A stretch of 6,647 bases of DNA from Syntrophomonadaceae bacterium (GTDB lineage: Bacteria; Bacillota; Syntrophomonadia; Syntrophomonadales; Syntrophomonadaceae): NCBI GenBank assembly GCA_012840625.1, contig DUSB01000217.1:1-6647 (forward strand), read 5' to 3'. Position numbers and translations under genes: made by a program. The notes beneath the pieces are model-generated. The model saw only the letters and a list, made by a program, of their open reading frames with translations. It was not told the DNA's origin and made no database searches. This document shows positions 1 through 5,899 of the stretch, one piece after another. The first letter of the stretch is position 1; every line of letters starts with the position of its first letter.

Positions 1-73
1 GCTCTGTAGGCAGCCACTCTTTAAGAATAAATTTAAGATCCCGCGCGTTCAAATACGCAAAATTAGCAGCCAT
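1..73 (-). CDS. Acyl-CoA dehydrogenase, N-terminal fragment (runs off window)
   Basis: The minus strand has an ATG at 73-71 preceded by a good Shine-Dalgarno, GGGAGG (86-81), 7 nt upstream. The 24 visible codons read MAANFAYLNARDLKFILKEW and then LPTE. This opening (MAANF… followed by RDLKFIL-E) resembles the start of the roughly 600-residue acyl-CoA dehydrogenases found in syntrophic and sulfate-reducing Firmicutes, which oxidise acyl-CoA to enoyl-CoA with FAD and pass electrons to electron-transfer flavoprotein. The FAD and substrate-binding domains lie outside the window, so the identification rests on the N-terminal pattern alone, from memory of the family. The gene is transcribed away from a long upstream region that carries a large palindrome and a dead acetate transporter. 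Confidence 0.55.
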   Translation of the reverse strand, partial: MAANFAYLNARDLKFILKEWLPTE

Positions 74-96
74 ATTTTACCCTCCCGTTTTTTACC

Positions 97-152
97 TATT
101 AACCTGTTCTCGTTTAAATAGGAGCTAACATAATCAAGCAAAATATTAACCT
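97..152. repeat. Pair of 9-bp direct repeats upstream of acyl-CoA dehydrogenase
   Basis: TATTAACCT occurs at 97-105 and again at 144-152, 47 bp apart, in the leader of the acyl-CoA dehydrogenase gene (read on the minus strand as AGGTTAATA). The spacing is not a clean multiple of a helical turn and the copies are short and AT-rich, so they may be chance. If real, they could be a regulator's half-sites. Confidence 0.2.
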
Positions 153-222
153 ATCCAGGCTATCTTGCCCGGTCTGCAGAGTGCGACTCACCTCCCTGGG
201 TGATTTCTGGCACACATCATTT

Positions 223-244
223 TTTTGTTCAGCGCCGAACAAAA
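223..244. promoter_or_regulatory. 22-bp near-perfect palindrome, candidate operator
   Basis: TTTTGTTC (223-230) and GAACAAAA (237-244) are perfect 8-bp arms around AGCGCC, whose central GCGC is itself palindromic, so only one base pair of the 22-bp dyad is mismatched. No T-run follows in either direction, so it is not an intrinsic terminator. Size and symmetry fit a dimeric repressor site (TetR-like, for example). It lies about 150 bp upstream of the acyl-CoA dehydrogenase start and about 320 bp upstream of the decayed transporter. The regulator is unknown. Confidence 0.45.
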
Positions 245-531
245 CCATCTATCACTATTACCGAATTGAACAATAAATGTATGTCTCATCTTACCCGGTT
301 CTTGGTAACTACTTATTTCTATATATGTTAGAATATTCCTTCTAATTTAACACTATTTTTTGTCTTTTCGAAATAGTCTTATAATTCTATTAATTCTTGT
401 TGCTTACCTTTTATTTTTGTTAGCATGCTGTTATTTTTTGAAAATCACCTCTTGTTTTACTTTTTCTTCTCTGGAAAATTATGGCATGATTTTAAGGAGC
501 CTGTGAAACCCCTAACAACATTCGACTGGAA
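245..531. other. AT-rich non-coding stretch
   Basis: No credible gene is seen on either strand. From about 300 to 480 the plus strand is strongly pyrimidine-rich with many T-runs. A small perfect inverted repeat, TTAGAA/TTCTAA, sits at 328-333 and 340-345. The region lies between the divergent acyl-CoA dehydrogenase and the decayed transporter and probably holds their promoters, but no -35/-10 pair stands out clearly enough to name. Confidence 0.4.
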
Positions 532-559
532 AAGGAGAAAGGAATCGCGGTAATACTAA

Positions 560-747
560 AACAAAGAGAGGCCACAGTCCAATATAAGTGCAGTGAAAGT
601 AAACGGTCAGCGGCAGCAAATAGTAGCCAACCCATCCCCATTAGATCTTCTGGGTCTGGCTATGGTTACTCTGTTTGCTTCGTCTGTCCAGGGATAACAG
701 ATGCCACTCCCCACATCATTCCCTTTTTCTCAGATGCCCTGGCACAA
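560..747 (+). pseudogene. Decayed N-terminal fragment of a GPR1/FUN34/YaaH (SatP-type) acetate transporter
   Basis: The plus strand from 560 reads in one frame through VKVNGQRQQIVANPSPLDLL and GLAMVTLFASSVQ to a stop at 695-697. The next frame, from 691, continues as GITDATPHIIPFFSDALAQ to 747. Together these match the start of the AceTr family, whose hallmark is NP-x-PLGL followed by a first membrane helix and, after a short loop, a second helix ending in GA(L/I)AQ. Here the PLGL glycine codon is GAT (Asp) instead of a Gly codon, a frameshift or small deletion lies at about 689-693, several residues appear missing between IIP and ALAQ, and everything after the second helix (about two thirds of a normal ~190-residue protein) is absent. 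A Shine-Dalgarno-like AAGGAG remains at 532-537, but no ATG follows at the expected distance and the frame below it contains TAA at 557-559. It cannot make a working protein. The living homologue would be an acetate/succinate permease in the cytoplasmic membrane. Recognition is from motif memory. Confidence 0.6.
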
Positions 748-784
748 AAACACCGGCAGGTGCTAAGCGCCTGCCGGTGTTTTT
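746..784 (-). terminator. Rho-independent terminator of the glucosaminidase gene, bidirectional
   Basis: A perfect 15-bp inverted repeat (746-760 with 770-784; GC-rich core ACACCGGCAGG / CCTGCCGGTGT) encloses a 9-nt loop, with A-runs on the left and T-runs on the right, so it can stop transcription both ways. It begins 9 bp beyond the stop codon of the minus-strand gene at 794-2437. On the other strand it would end any transcript crossing the decayed transporter, which stops exactly at its edge. Confidence 0.9.
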
Positions 785-793
785 TATTTTCTA

Positions 794-2437
794 CTATTGT
801 ACCGCTTTGTAATAATAATCATTTAGAATACTATGTCCATACGTTTCACCAGCACGATAGGCATCTTCAAAGGTAGCATACTTATTCTTATCAAAACCGG
901 GAACTGCCCATTTGCCACCTAAATCTGTCCAGCTGATAGCACTACCCCTTTTTACCATAGCAAAACGAGGATCTACCAGGGTACGGTTTTCAGGCAACGG
1001 CTGAGTACTTGCATAGGCATATAGATGCTGAATATGGGCTTCTACACCTACTGCTGGCGAAGCGAAAAATGCGCCATGTGCACCAGGAATAAACCACACC
1101 AGCGTAGGGTCTGCTCCACGCAAATCTTCATCTTCTTCTGCTGCCCGCCCGGTAGCAGAAAGTCCACAATAATTATTTTGCTCGGGCTTAACCAGTCCGC
1201 CGTACCGCCACCAGCCTGTTTCCTTGGCCGCCTGACAGAAAGCAATGTCACCTCTAACACCGTAGATTCGGCCTATATCCAGATATAAATCGACCAGATC
1301 AGGTGCCATGGGATTATTTTTTCGCAATAAAGTGCGTAGCTGCGCGGCACTGGCCTCCGACTCACCCAAAATGGGAATCTGTACACATTCCGCCCCCACC
1401 TGGCAGTAATAATCCTTTAAGATACTGTATCCATAGGATTGAGCAGGAGCCCATTTGCCTCCTAATTCTACCCATTGGGTTGCACTCCCCCGCCGTACCA
1501 GATTAAAACGAGGATCCACTAAGGTCCGGTAAGCGGGTAAAGGCTTGCTGTTAGCATAAGCATAAAGGTGCTGAATGTGTGCCTCCACACCCGTTGCCGG
1601 TGAATCAAAGCTGGCCCCATGTTGGCCGGCTTCAAACCAAACCCGAGCAGGATCAGCTCCCCTTAACGGTTCATTCCCGGTTAAAGAACTACCGGTAGCG
1701 TACAGACCGCAATAATTATTCTGCTCCGGCTTAACATCACCGGTAAATCTCCACCAGCCGGTTTCCTTGGCTGCCTGACAAAAAGCAATGTCACCCCTAA
1801 TGCCATACATGCGGCCAATGTTTAGATATAACTCCACTAAGTCCGGTGCCGCAGGATTGTTATTTTTCAATAACGTACGTAGCTGATCACTGCTGGCTAC
1901 CGGTTCACCCATAATTGAGATAGATGTCAGCTGAGGATCCCAGATATCGTCATCAGGTGTATCTCCCGGATGGTACCCCGGGGAATTAATGATAACCTGC
2001 TGTTTTTTCTGATCCCAGTCCACATTCATGCCCAGGGCTTCTCCGATGGCTCTCAATGGAACCAGGGTACGCTGCTGGACCACCGTAGGTGGAACATCGC
2101 TTTTCATTTCCACCCCATCCACGTAAATACGGATTGGAGCTCCGGGAACATGTCCCTTTCCTGGCGGCACTGCCTGAAAATCTCCGATCAACACCCGCCA
2201 GTTATCCTGATCCCATTGTACATTTTTACCTAAATATTCACTGACCACCCGGATAGGAACCATGGTACGCTCTTGAACAACTTTGGGTTGTACATCACTG
2301 GGTACCTCCTGTCCGTCAATAATAATCTTGATGGTTCCAGCTGCAAAAACAGGTGTTAGACTGCATAATAAAATTCCTGTCACCAGAACAATAGCTAAAA
2401 ACCACTGCATCTTGGTCCTGTATGTAAACCTTATCAA
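794..2437 (-). CDS. Secreted cell-wall hydrolase: two stalk domains plus two tandem glucosaminidase domains
   Basis: A 547-residue exported protein. Residues 1-32 form a signal peptide (positive start, hydrophobic core about 11-27, likely cleavage after VFA). Two stalk domains of the copper amine oxidase N-terminal family follow at about 35-85 and 101-152; each has the pattern I-DG-E-x(3)-V-P-x-V-V-x-(E/Q)-RT-(M/L)-VP-(I/L)-R, ending in a WDQ block. An acidic linker (about 153-170) leads to two glucosaminidase-like domains at about 173-346 and 354-545. Each has the motif FCQAAKETGWW; Glu225 and Glu406 are the expected catalytic acids, by analogy with the ESGW glutamate of FlgJ-type enzymes. 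Such enzymes cleave the GlcNAc-MurNAc bond of peptidoglycan, so a role in cell separation, sporulation or wall turnover is likely but not shown. The start is TTG, chosen because GGGGGAGG lies 5 nt upstream; the ATG at codon 10 has no such site. It is transcribed divergently from the hybrid kinase gene. Confidence 0.88.
   Translation of the reverse strand: MIRFTYRTKMQWFLAIVLVTGILLCSLTPVFAAGTIKIIIDGQEVPSDVQPKVVQERTMVPIRVVSEYLGKNVQWDQDNWRVLIGDFQAVPPGKGHVPGAPIRIYVDGVEMKSDVPPTVVQQRTLVPLRAIGEALGMNVDWDQKKQQVIINSPGYHPGDTPDDDIWDPQLTSISIMGEPVASSDQLRTLLKNNNPAAPDLVELYLNIGRMYGIRGDIAFCQAAKETGWWRFTGDVKPEQNNYCGLYATGSSLTGNEPLRGADPARVWFEAGQHGASFDSPATGVEAHIQHLYAYANSKPLPAYRTLVDPRFNLVRRGSATQWVELGGKWAPAQSYGYSILKDYYCQVGAECVQIPILGESEASAAQLRTLLRKNNPMAPDLVDLYLDIGRIYGVRGDIAFCQAAKETGWWRYGGLVKPEQNNYCGLSATGRAAEEDEDLRGADPTLVWFIPGAHGAFFASPAVGVEAHIQHLYAYASTQPLPENRTLVDPRFAMVKRGSAISWTDLGGKWAVPGFDKNKYATFEDAYRAGETYGHSILNDYYYKAVQ
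803..1921 (-). repeat. Tandem in-gene duplication encoding the two glucosaminidase domains
   Basis: Copy 1 (1400-1921) and copy 2 (803-1378) encode clearly homologous domains, with matching landmarks 181 residues apart (Glu225/Glu406, the NNYCGL blocks, AHIQHLYAYA, RTLVDPRF, LGGKWA). Similarity is visible in the DNA too, for example AAAGCAATGTCACC at both 1241 and 1781 on the plus strand. Copy 2 has 17 extra residues between GGKWA and YG-SIL, including YATFEDAYRAGE. The many synonymous and conservative changes show that the duplication is not recent. Confidence 0.85.
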
Positions 2438-2442
2438 TTCTA

Positions 2443-2450
2443 CCTCCCCC
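2443..2450 (-). promoter_or_regulatory. Ribosome binding site fixing a TTG start
   Basis: On the minus strand GGGGGAGG ends 5 nt before the TTG at 2437-2435. It is the only strong Shine-Dalgarno near the 5' end of this gene and decides the choice of TTG over the ATG nine codons downstream. Confidence 0.75.
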
Positions 2451-2498
2451 TCAAATTCTCCATTTTTTGCAGCGCCTACCTGGAGACTATCATGGATA

Positions 2499-2526
2499 TA
2501 GTTATTTGGGTAGTACCCACGTACAA
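2499..2526 (-). promoter_or_regulatory. Weak candidate promoter with an 11-bp palindrome in its spacer
   Basis: On the minus strand TTGTAC (2526-2521) could be a -35. The -10 is poor (TAACTA at 2504-2499, or an overlapping AACTAT/TATATC). Between them lies GGGTA-C-TACCC (2518-2508), a perfect dyad around one base. The position is sensible for the glucosaminidase gene, with a leader of about 55 nt. An operator inside a promoter spacer is a common repressor arrangement, but this reading is an inference. Confidence 0.25.
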
Positions 2527-2539
2527 ATATTTACGAAAA

Positions 2540-2561
2540 TCGATGGCAAACCTTTCATCGA
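2540..2561. repeat. Inverted repeat TCGATG-N10-CATCGA
   Basis: Perfect 6-bp arms at 2540-2545 and 2556-2561 are separated by 10 bp in the divergent intergenic region. They could be a regulator site or a weak RNA hairpin; no U-tract follows. Confidence 0.3.
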
Positions 2562-2580
2562 CATTGTAATAAACATTATT

Positions 2581-2610
2581 TTGATAAATTTTTGTTTATA
2601 CAGGTATGCT
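2581..2610 (+). promoter_or_regulatory. Candidate sigma-A promoter for the hybrid kinase gene
   Basis: TTGATA (2581-2586) and TATGCT (2605-2610) are separated by 18 bp in an AT-rich context, giving a leader of about 140 nt before the kinase start. The -10 box overlaps one arm of an inverted repeat, ACAGGT (2600-2605) / ACCTGT (2624-2629), which could act as an operator. Both boxes are imperfect. Confidence 0.3.
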
Positions 2611-2644
2611 TCGCCTTATTTGGACCTGTTTCTACATCAAATGC

Positions 2645-2670
2645 AAAAAAAATAGTCGCCTAGCGACCAT
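2645..2670 (-). terminator. Terminator-like hairpin on the minus strand inside the divergent intergenic region
   Basis: On the minus strand ATGGTCGC-TAG-GCGACTAT forms an 8-bp stem (one G-U pair) with a 3-nt loop and runs straight into eight Ts (2652-2645). It has the form of an intrinsic terminator but lies upstream of the glucosaminidase gene, not after a gene. It could attenuate a leader transcript, end a short RNA starting near 2690, or block antisense transcription coming out of the kinase gene. Confidence 0.55.
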
Positions 2671-2692
2671 AAGAAGACATGTTTTTTACCCT

Positions 2693-2721
2693 GCTTATTG
2701 TATGCTATGTATGTCTGTCAA
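2693..2721 (-). promoter_or_regulatory. Possible minus-strand promoter ahead of the hairpin
   Basis: TTGACA, a consensus -35, lies at 2721-2716 on the minus strand, but the -10 at 17 bp spacing (ATAAGC) is poor. The same stretch contains CATACAAT (minus strand, about 2706-2699), which matches the -10 box known for the sporulation factor sigma-E, but no good sigma-E -35 precedes it. A transcript from here would meet the hairpin at 2670-2645 within about 50 nt. Confidence 0.25.
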
Positions 2722-2757
2722 CTACTTTGAAAAATATGCTTTTGGGGGTACTATTTG

Positions 2758-5205
2758 ATGAACACTGTTGAAAGGTTGTTACCGCAAATTTTTATATTTA
2801 CTTTGCTTTTAACACTATTTATCCAGCTAAATTCTGCCTTCGTTTTCGATGCATTGGCCGAAGATATAATTTTATTCAGTCTGACTGGTGTTCTGGCCTT
2901 TATTTTCTTGAAAAGGAGAAATAACCGGCTTGTTTTTACCTATGCCAGCAATATCACTTCTTTTCGTACTCCTCCGGACAAAATGAAAGACGAATGTTTT
3001 ACATATAGGGCAATTTCATCTAATAATAAGCCAGATCCCATCAAAAAAACCCGCCCTATGTTTAATGGCCATATTGGACTCCTTAGCTTTCATGCCCGAA
3101 CGTATGAAATCACCAATGCTAATCAAAAAGCCGCTGAGATTTTTGGCTATAGTGAACCATGTGAAATAATAGGAAAATCGATGGAAATGTTGTTAGAAAG
3201 TCCTGACGCTATTACTCCCTGGGTGAAACAGCTGCAAAAAGACCTAGTGATTTATCAGTATGAGCTGTTGGGATGTTCTCGCTACGGCAAAAGTTTAAAC
3301 CTGGAACTCTTTGCTTACTATGATGAGGATAATGACACTATAAGCACCCATATTATTGACATAACAGAGAACTATCAGATGGATAAGAAAATCAAATTGC
3401 AAAGTTATTTGCTCAATAATGTGGAAAGAAGCATCCTGCTTATTAATCCACAAGGAGAAATTGTTTATTGCAACCAGGAAGCCGCCCATATATTCGCTAT
3501 CCAAAATACAGATACCCTATATACTCTCTCCTTGCCCTTTGATAAGGAAGAATTAGAGTTTGTTACCAATCAGGTATTACAGGGTAAGACCTGGGAAACG
3601 GAACAGAGCTTAAGCATTAATGGCAGGAAAAAGAGCTACCATCACCATTTTCACCCGCTTTACGAAAGCGGCGTAATTAATTACATCGTGATTATATCAA
3701 CCGATATCAGTAATCTAGTTGAAGCAAGGCACAATGCAGAAATGGCCAATCTGGTGAAAAGCCAGTTCCTGGCTAATATCTCTCACGAGCTTCGTACTCC
3801 CTTGTTTGGTATTTTAGCAGCAAGTGATCTACTGGAAATAAAAAACATCCCCTCGGAGCAGCTGGAGTATATTACTACCATTAAGGAGTGCAGCGAACAG
3901 CTCCTGGTAATTATTGACGAACTGCTGGAAGCTTCCCGGATTGACTCGGGCTTGATGAACATCAATTTGACTCCTACTTCTTTATCTGAGCTGATCCATA
4001 AATGTACCTCATCGATAGAAAATAAGCTGTGGGAAAAAGGTTTGTTCCTGGAAGTGCATATAGACCCTGACCTTCCAGCTCAAATCATGCTGGATGAATT
4101 AAAAGTCCGGCAGGTATTGAATAATATTTTATCAAATGCCACTAAATATACTTGCAGTGGTCTAATTACGATAGATGTATCCGCCGCTAGAAGCGGCTCA
4201 CAGGAAAAACTGATATTCTCTATAAGTGATACGGGTATCGGCATTCCCCAGCACCAGCTGGAGAATGTATTCAATCTATTTGCCCGGGTAGATAACTCCA
4301 GCCATCGCCAATTTGGTGGTGCCGGACTGGGTCTGTATATCAGTAAACACCTGGTGGAACTTATGTCGGGAGAGATTACGATACAAAGCGAAACAGGTTT
4401 TGGCACAAAGGTTAGCATTACGCTGCCGTTGCAGCCCTATACGGTCGAAAACCATAGCATTAACTGCAATGAACAGGAAATTTGCCTGGATCATTCTGCA
4501 GCCGAAACATGGATTGCTTTTCCAGATCATGCACCTGTTTCTATTCTGCTGGCAGAAGATAATCCTCTTAACCAAAAGCTAATCAGCCACATGCTTTCTG
4601 AATACGGCTACAGTGTTAAAGTTACCGCCAATGGTATAGATTGTTTACATGAACTTCAGCAGCATCCTTATGATCTGGTTTTAATGGACATGCAGATGCC
4701 GGTGATGGATGGCTATGAAGCGGTAAAAATTATCCGTTCTACTCCGGCATTGGCGGAAATACCAGTTATTGCCATCACCGCCCATGCCCTGAAAGATGAT
4801 CGCGAAAAATGCCTACAGGTTGGCTGCAATTCCTACCTCGCCAAGCCCTTTAAAAGCCATGAGCTTTTAGCGGAAATTCAGCAGCAGTACCGGGAAACAC
4901 TGACTCATCCTGCCGGGAATACTGAAACCCAGCAGATCATACAGGAACTCATGCCAGAATTTTTAGAATCATTCCAGGAAATGCTAAATGAACTGGAAGA
5001 GCATACCAATAACCAGAATTGGACAGGCATCCAGGACACTGCTCATGCTATAAAAGGAACCGCCGGCATGTATGGCTTTATGGACATTTACGAGTGTGCT
5101 TTCCTTACTGAACAGGCTGCCCGTAATCAAAACCAGGGCCAGCTAGATCCCCTTATGATTCAGTTACAATCCATTTACCGGGAATTATTACAAGCGGAGG
5201 TTTGA
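2758..5205 (+). CDS. Membrane hybrid sensor histidine kinase (PAS-PAS-HisKA-HATPase-REC-HPt)
   Basis: An 815-residue phosphorelay protein, numbered from the ATG at 2758. Two membrane helices (about 8-25 and 36-51) with only a short loop between them place the rest in the cytoplasm. Two PAS-like domains follow (about 103-205 and 218-320). The HisKA domain has its phospho-accepting His343 in NISHELRTP; the ATPase domain has an N box with Asn456/Asn460, DTGIGIP at 491-497 and a G2 box GGAGLGL at about 520-526. The receiver (about 595-708) has acidic residues Glu600/Asp601, acceptor Asp644 in LMDMQMPVMDG, Thr674 and Lys696. The C-terminal HPt domain (about 725-811) carries His763 in AHAIKGTAG. 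All catalytic residues are present, so His-Asp-His transfer is expected, delivering phosphate to a separate response regulator not seen here. The signal is unknown; PAS domains suggest a small ligand, redox or energy cue. GGGGGT at 2744-2749 serves either this ATG (8 nt) or the adjacent TTG at 2755; ATG is preferred. The 3' end overlaps the convergent metallohydrolase gene by 18 bp. Confidence 0.93.
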   Translation: MNTVERLLPQIFIFTLLLTLFIQLNSAFVFDALAEDIILFSLTGVLAFIFLKRRNNRLVFTYASNITSFRTPPDKMKDECFTYRAISSNNKPDPIKKTRPMFNGHIGLLSFHARTYEITNANQKAAEIFGYSEPCEIIGKSMEMLLESPDAITPWVKQLQKDLVIYQYELLGCSRYGKSLNLELFAYYDEDNDTISTHIIDITENYQMDKKIKLQSYLLNNVERSILLINPQGEIVYCNQEAAHIFAIQNTDTLYTLSLPFDKEELEFVTNQVLQGKTWETEQSLSINGRKKSYHHHFHPLYESGVINYIVIISTDISNLVEARHNAEMANLVKSQFLANISHELRTPLFGILAASDLLEIKNIPSEQLEYITTIKECSEQLLVIIDELLEASRIDSGLMNINLTPTSLSELIHKCTSSIENKLWEKGLFLEVHIDPDLPAQIMLDELKVRQVLNNILSNATKYTCSGLITIDVSAARSGSQEKLIFSISDTGIGIPQHQLENVFNLFARVDNSSHRQFGGAGLGLYISKHLVELMSGEITIQSETGFGTKVSITLPLQPYTVENHSINCNEQEICLDHSAAETWIAFPDHAPVSILLAEDNPLNQKLISHMLSEYGYSVKVTANGIDCLHELQQHPYDLVLMDMQMPVMDGYEAVKIIRSTPALAEIPVIAITAHALKDDREKCLQVGCNSYLAKPFKSHELLAEIQQQYRETLTHPAGNTETQQIIQELMPEFLESFQEMLNELEEHTNNQNWTGIQDTAHAIKGTAGMYGFMDIYECAFLTEQAARNQNQGQLDPLMIQLQSIYRELLQAEV

Positions 5206-5871
5206 ATTTGATTTGAGACTGAATTCTTCTCTTTTTATTTGCCCGCCATGCCCGGGATAGTAGCTATGTACACCAAGCTCATCCAAGCGCCGAATACTTT
5301 CATAAAAAGCCCTGCCATCCTGTAAAAAAGGCGGTATGGCCGGGGGACCGGCTAAAAAATACCGCCTGACCAGCAGGTCTCCCACAATGGCACGACCATC
5401 AGCCAGCACCAGGGAGGCAGAACCCAGTGTATGACCAGGGGTTGCGATCAATTCACCCTCTACCCCATACGGTTGCAGATCCATCTGATGATCAAAGGTC
5501 AGATCAGCTGTAAAGCCATAACGTTTTGGAACGGAGAAATTACCGCCAATTCTCTTCATGAAAGCCGCTAAACGGTTTTTTGCATAAAGAGGACCCTGTA
5601 CACCCCTGTTTAAATAAGGCTCGTCATGGCGCTGAATAACAATCGGCGCATCGATAGATCTTTTTAATTCAAAAACACTGCCAAAGTGGTCAATATGTCC
5701 ATGAGTGATGAAGATTAAACTAACATCCCTGCGATCGATCTTTTCCTTGCTTAAGGCTCGCAGAATGCCTTTAGCATAACCTGGATCACCCGTATCTACG
5801 ATAATGGTCTTTTCCCCTATCACCAGATAACTATTAGCTACCCGCAGGGGAATGCGAACCAATCGAGTCAT
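5188..5871 (-). CDS. MBL-fold metallo-hydrolase
   Basis: A 227-residue soluble protein of the metallo-beta-lactamase superfamily (glyoxalase II-like branch). The strand-turn IIVDTGDPG (about 23-31) precedes the signature HGHIDH, giving metal ligands His57, His59, Asp61 and His62. Further ligands are His147 in TPGHTLGS, Asp165 in VGDLL and His208 in YPGHGG, so a full two-metal site is present and the enzyme is probably an active hydrolase. The substrate cannot be read from the sequence; thioesters, lactones and other esters are all known in the superfamily. The start is the ATG at 5871 because GGGGGGAG (5883-5876) lies 4 nt upstream. An in-frame ATG at 5904, which would add 11 residues, has no ribosome site and may lie in the promoter. 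Upstream is the metF terminator, so the gene probably has its own promoter. Its last six codons overlap the end of the convergent kinase gene, and no terminator is visible after it. Confidence 0.88.
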   Translation of the reverse strand: MTRLVRIPLRVANSYLVIGEKTIIVDTGDPGYAKGILRALSKEKIDRRDVSLIFITHGHIDHFGSVFELKRSIDAPIVIQRHDEPYLNRGVQGPLYAKNRLAAFMKRIGGNFSVPKRYGFTADLTFDHQMDLQPYGVEGELIATPGHTLGSASLVLADGRAIVGDLLVRRYFLAGPPAIPPFLQDGRAFYESIRRLDELGVHSYYPGHGGQIKREEFSLKSNSNLRL

Positions 5872-5899
5872 TCTTCTCCCCCCACTTATTCTTTCTGCC

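Noticed and set aside
188..203. TCACC-N6-GGTGA hairpin upstream of the acyl-CoA dehydrogenase
   Set aside because: A 5-bp stem with no T-run and no recognisable riboswitch or T-box context is too weak to call.
492..641. Minus-strand 49-residue hydrophobic open frame starting MGMGWLLFAAADR
   Set aside because: It has no convincing ribosome site, and it is the reverse complement of the transporter remnant; antisense of membrane-helix codons often looks hydrophobic.
496..876. Open plus-strand frame of 127 codons without a usual start codon
   Set aside because: It runs through the strong terminator and into the antisense of the hydrolase gene, and most of it looks like no protein. Only the part at 691-747 makes sense, as the frame-shifted end of the decayed transporter.
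1025..1288. Plus-strand open frame of 87 codons inside the hydrolase gene, and similar antisense frames inside the kinase gene (4080-4418, 4276-4575)
   Set aside because: They have no family-like sequence and lie fully antisense to strongly supported genes; they are by-products of codon use in those genes.
2363..2410. Possible lipoprotein signal around Cys25 of the wall hydrolase
   Set aside because: The residues before the cysteine are ILL, lacking the small residue required at -1; a normal signal peptidase site (VFA) lies downstream.
2532..2572. GGCAAACC element resembling the start of a cyclic-di-GMP-I (GEMM) riboswitch
   Set aside because: The required GNRA loop and the ACGCAAAGCC core do not follow, so only one short motif matches.
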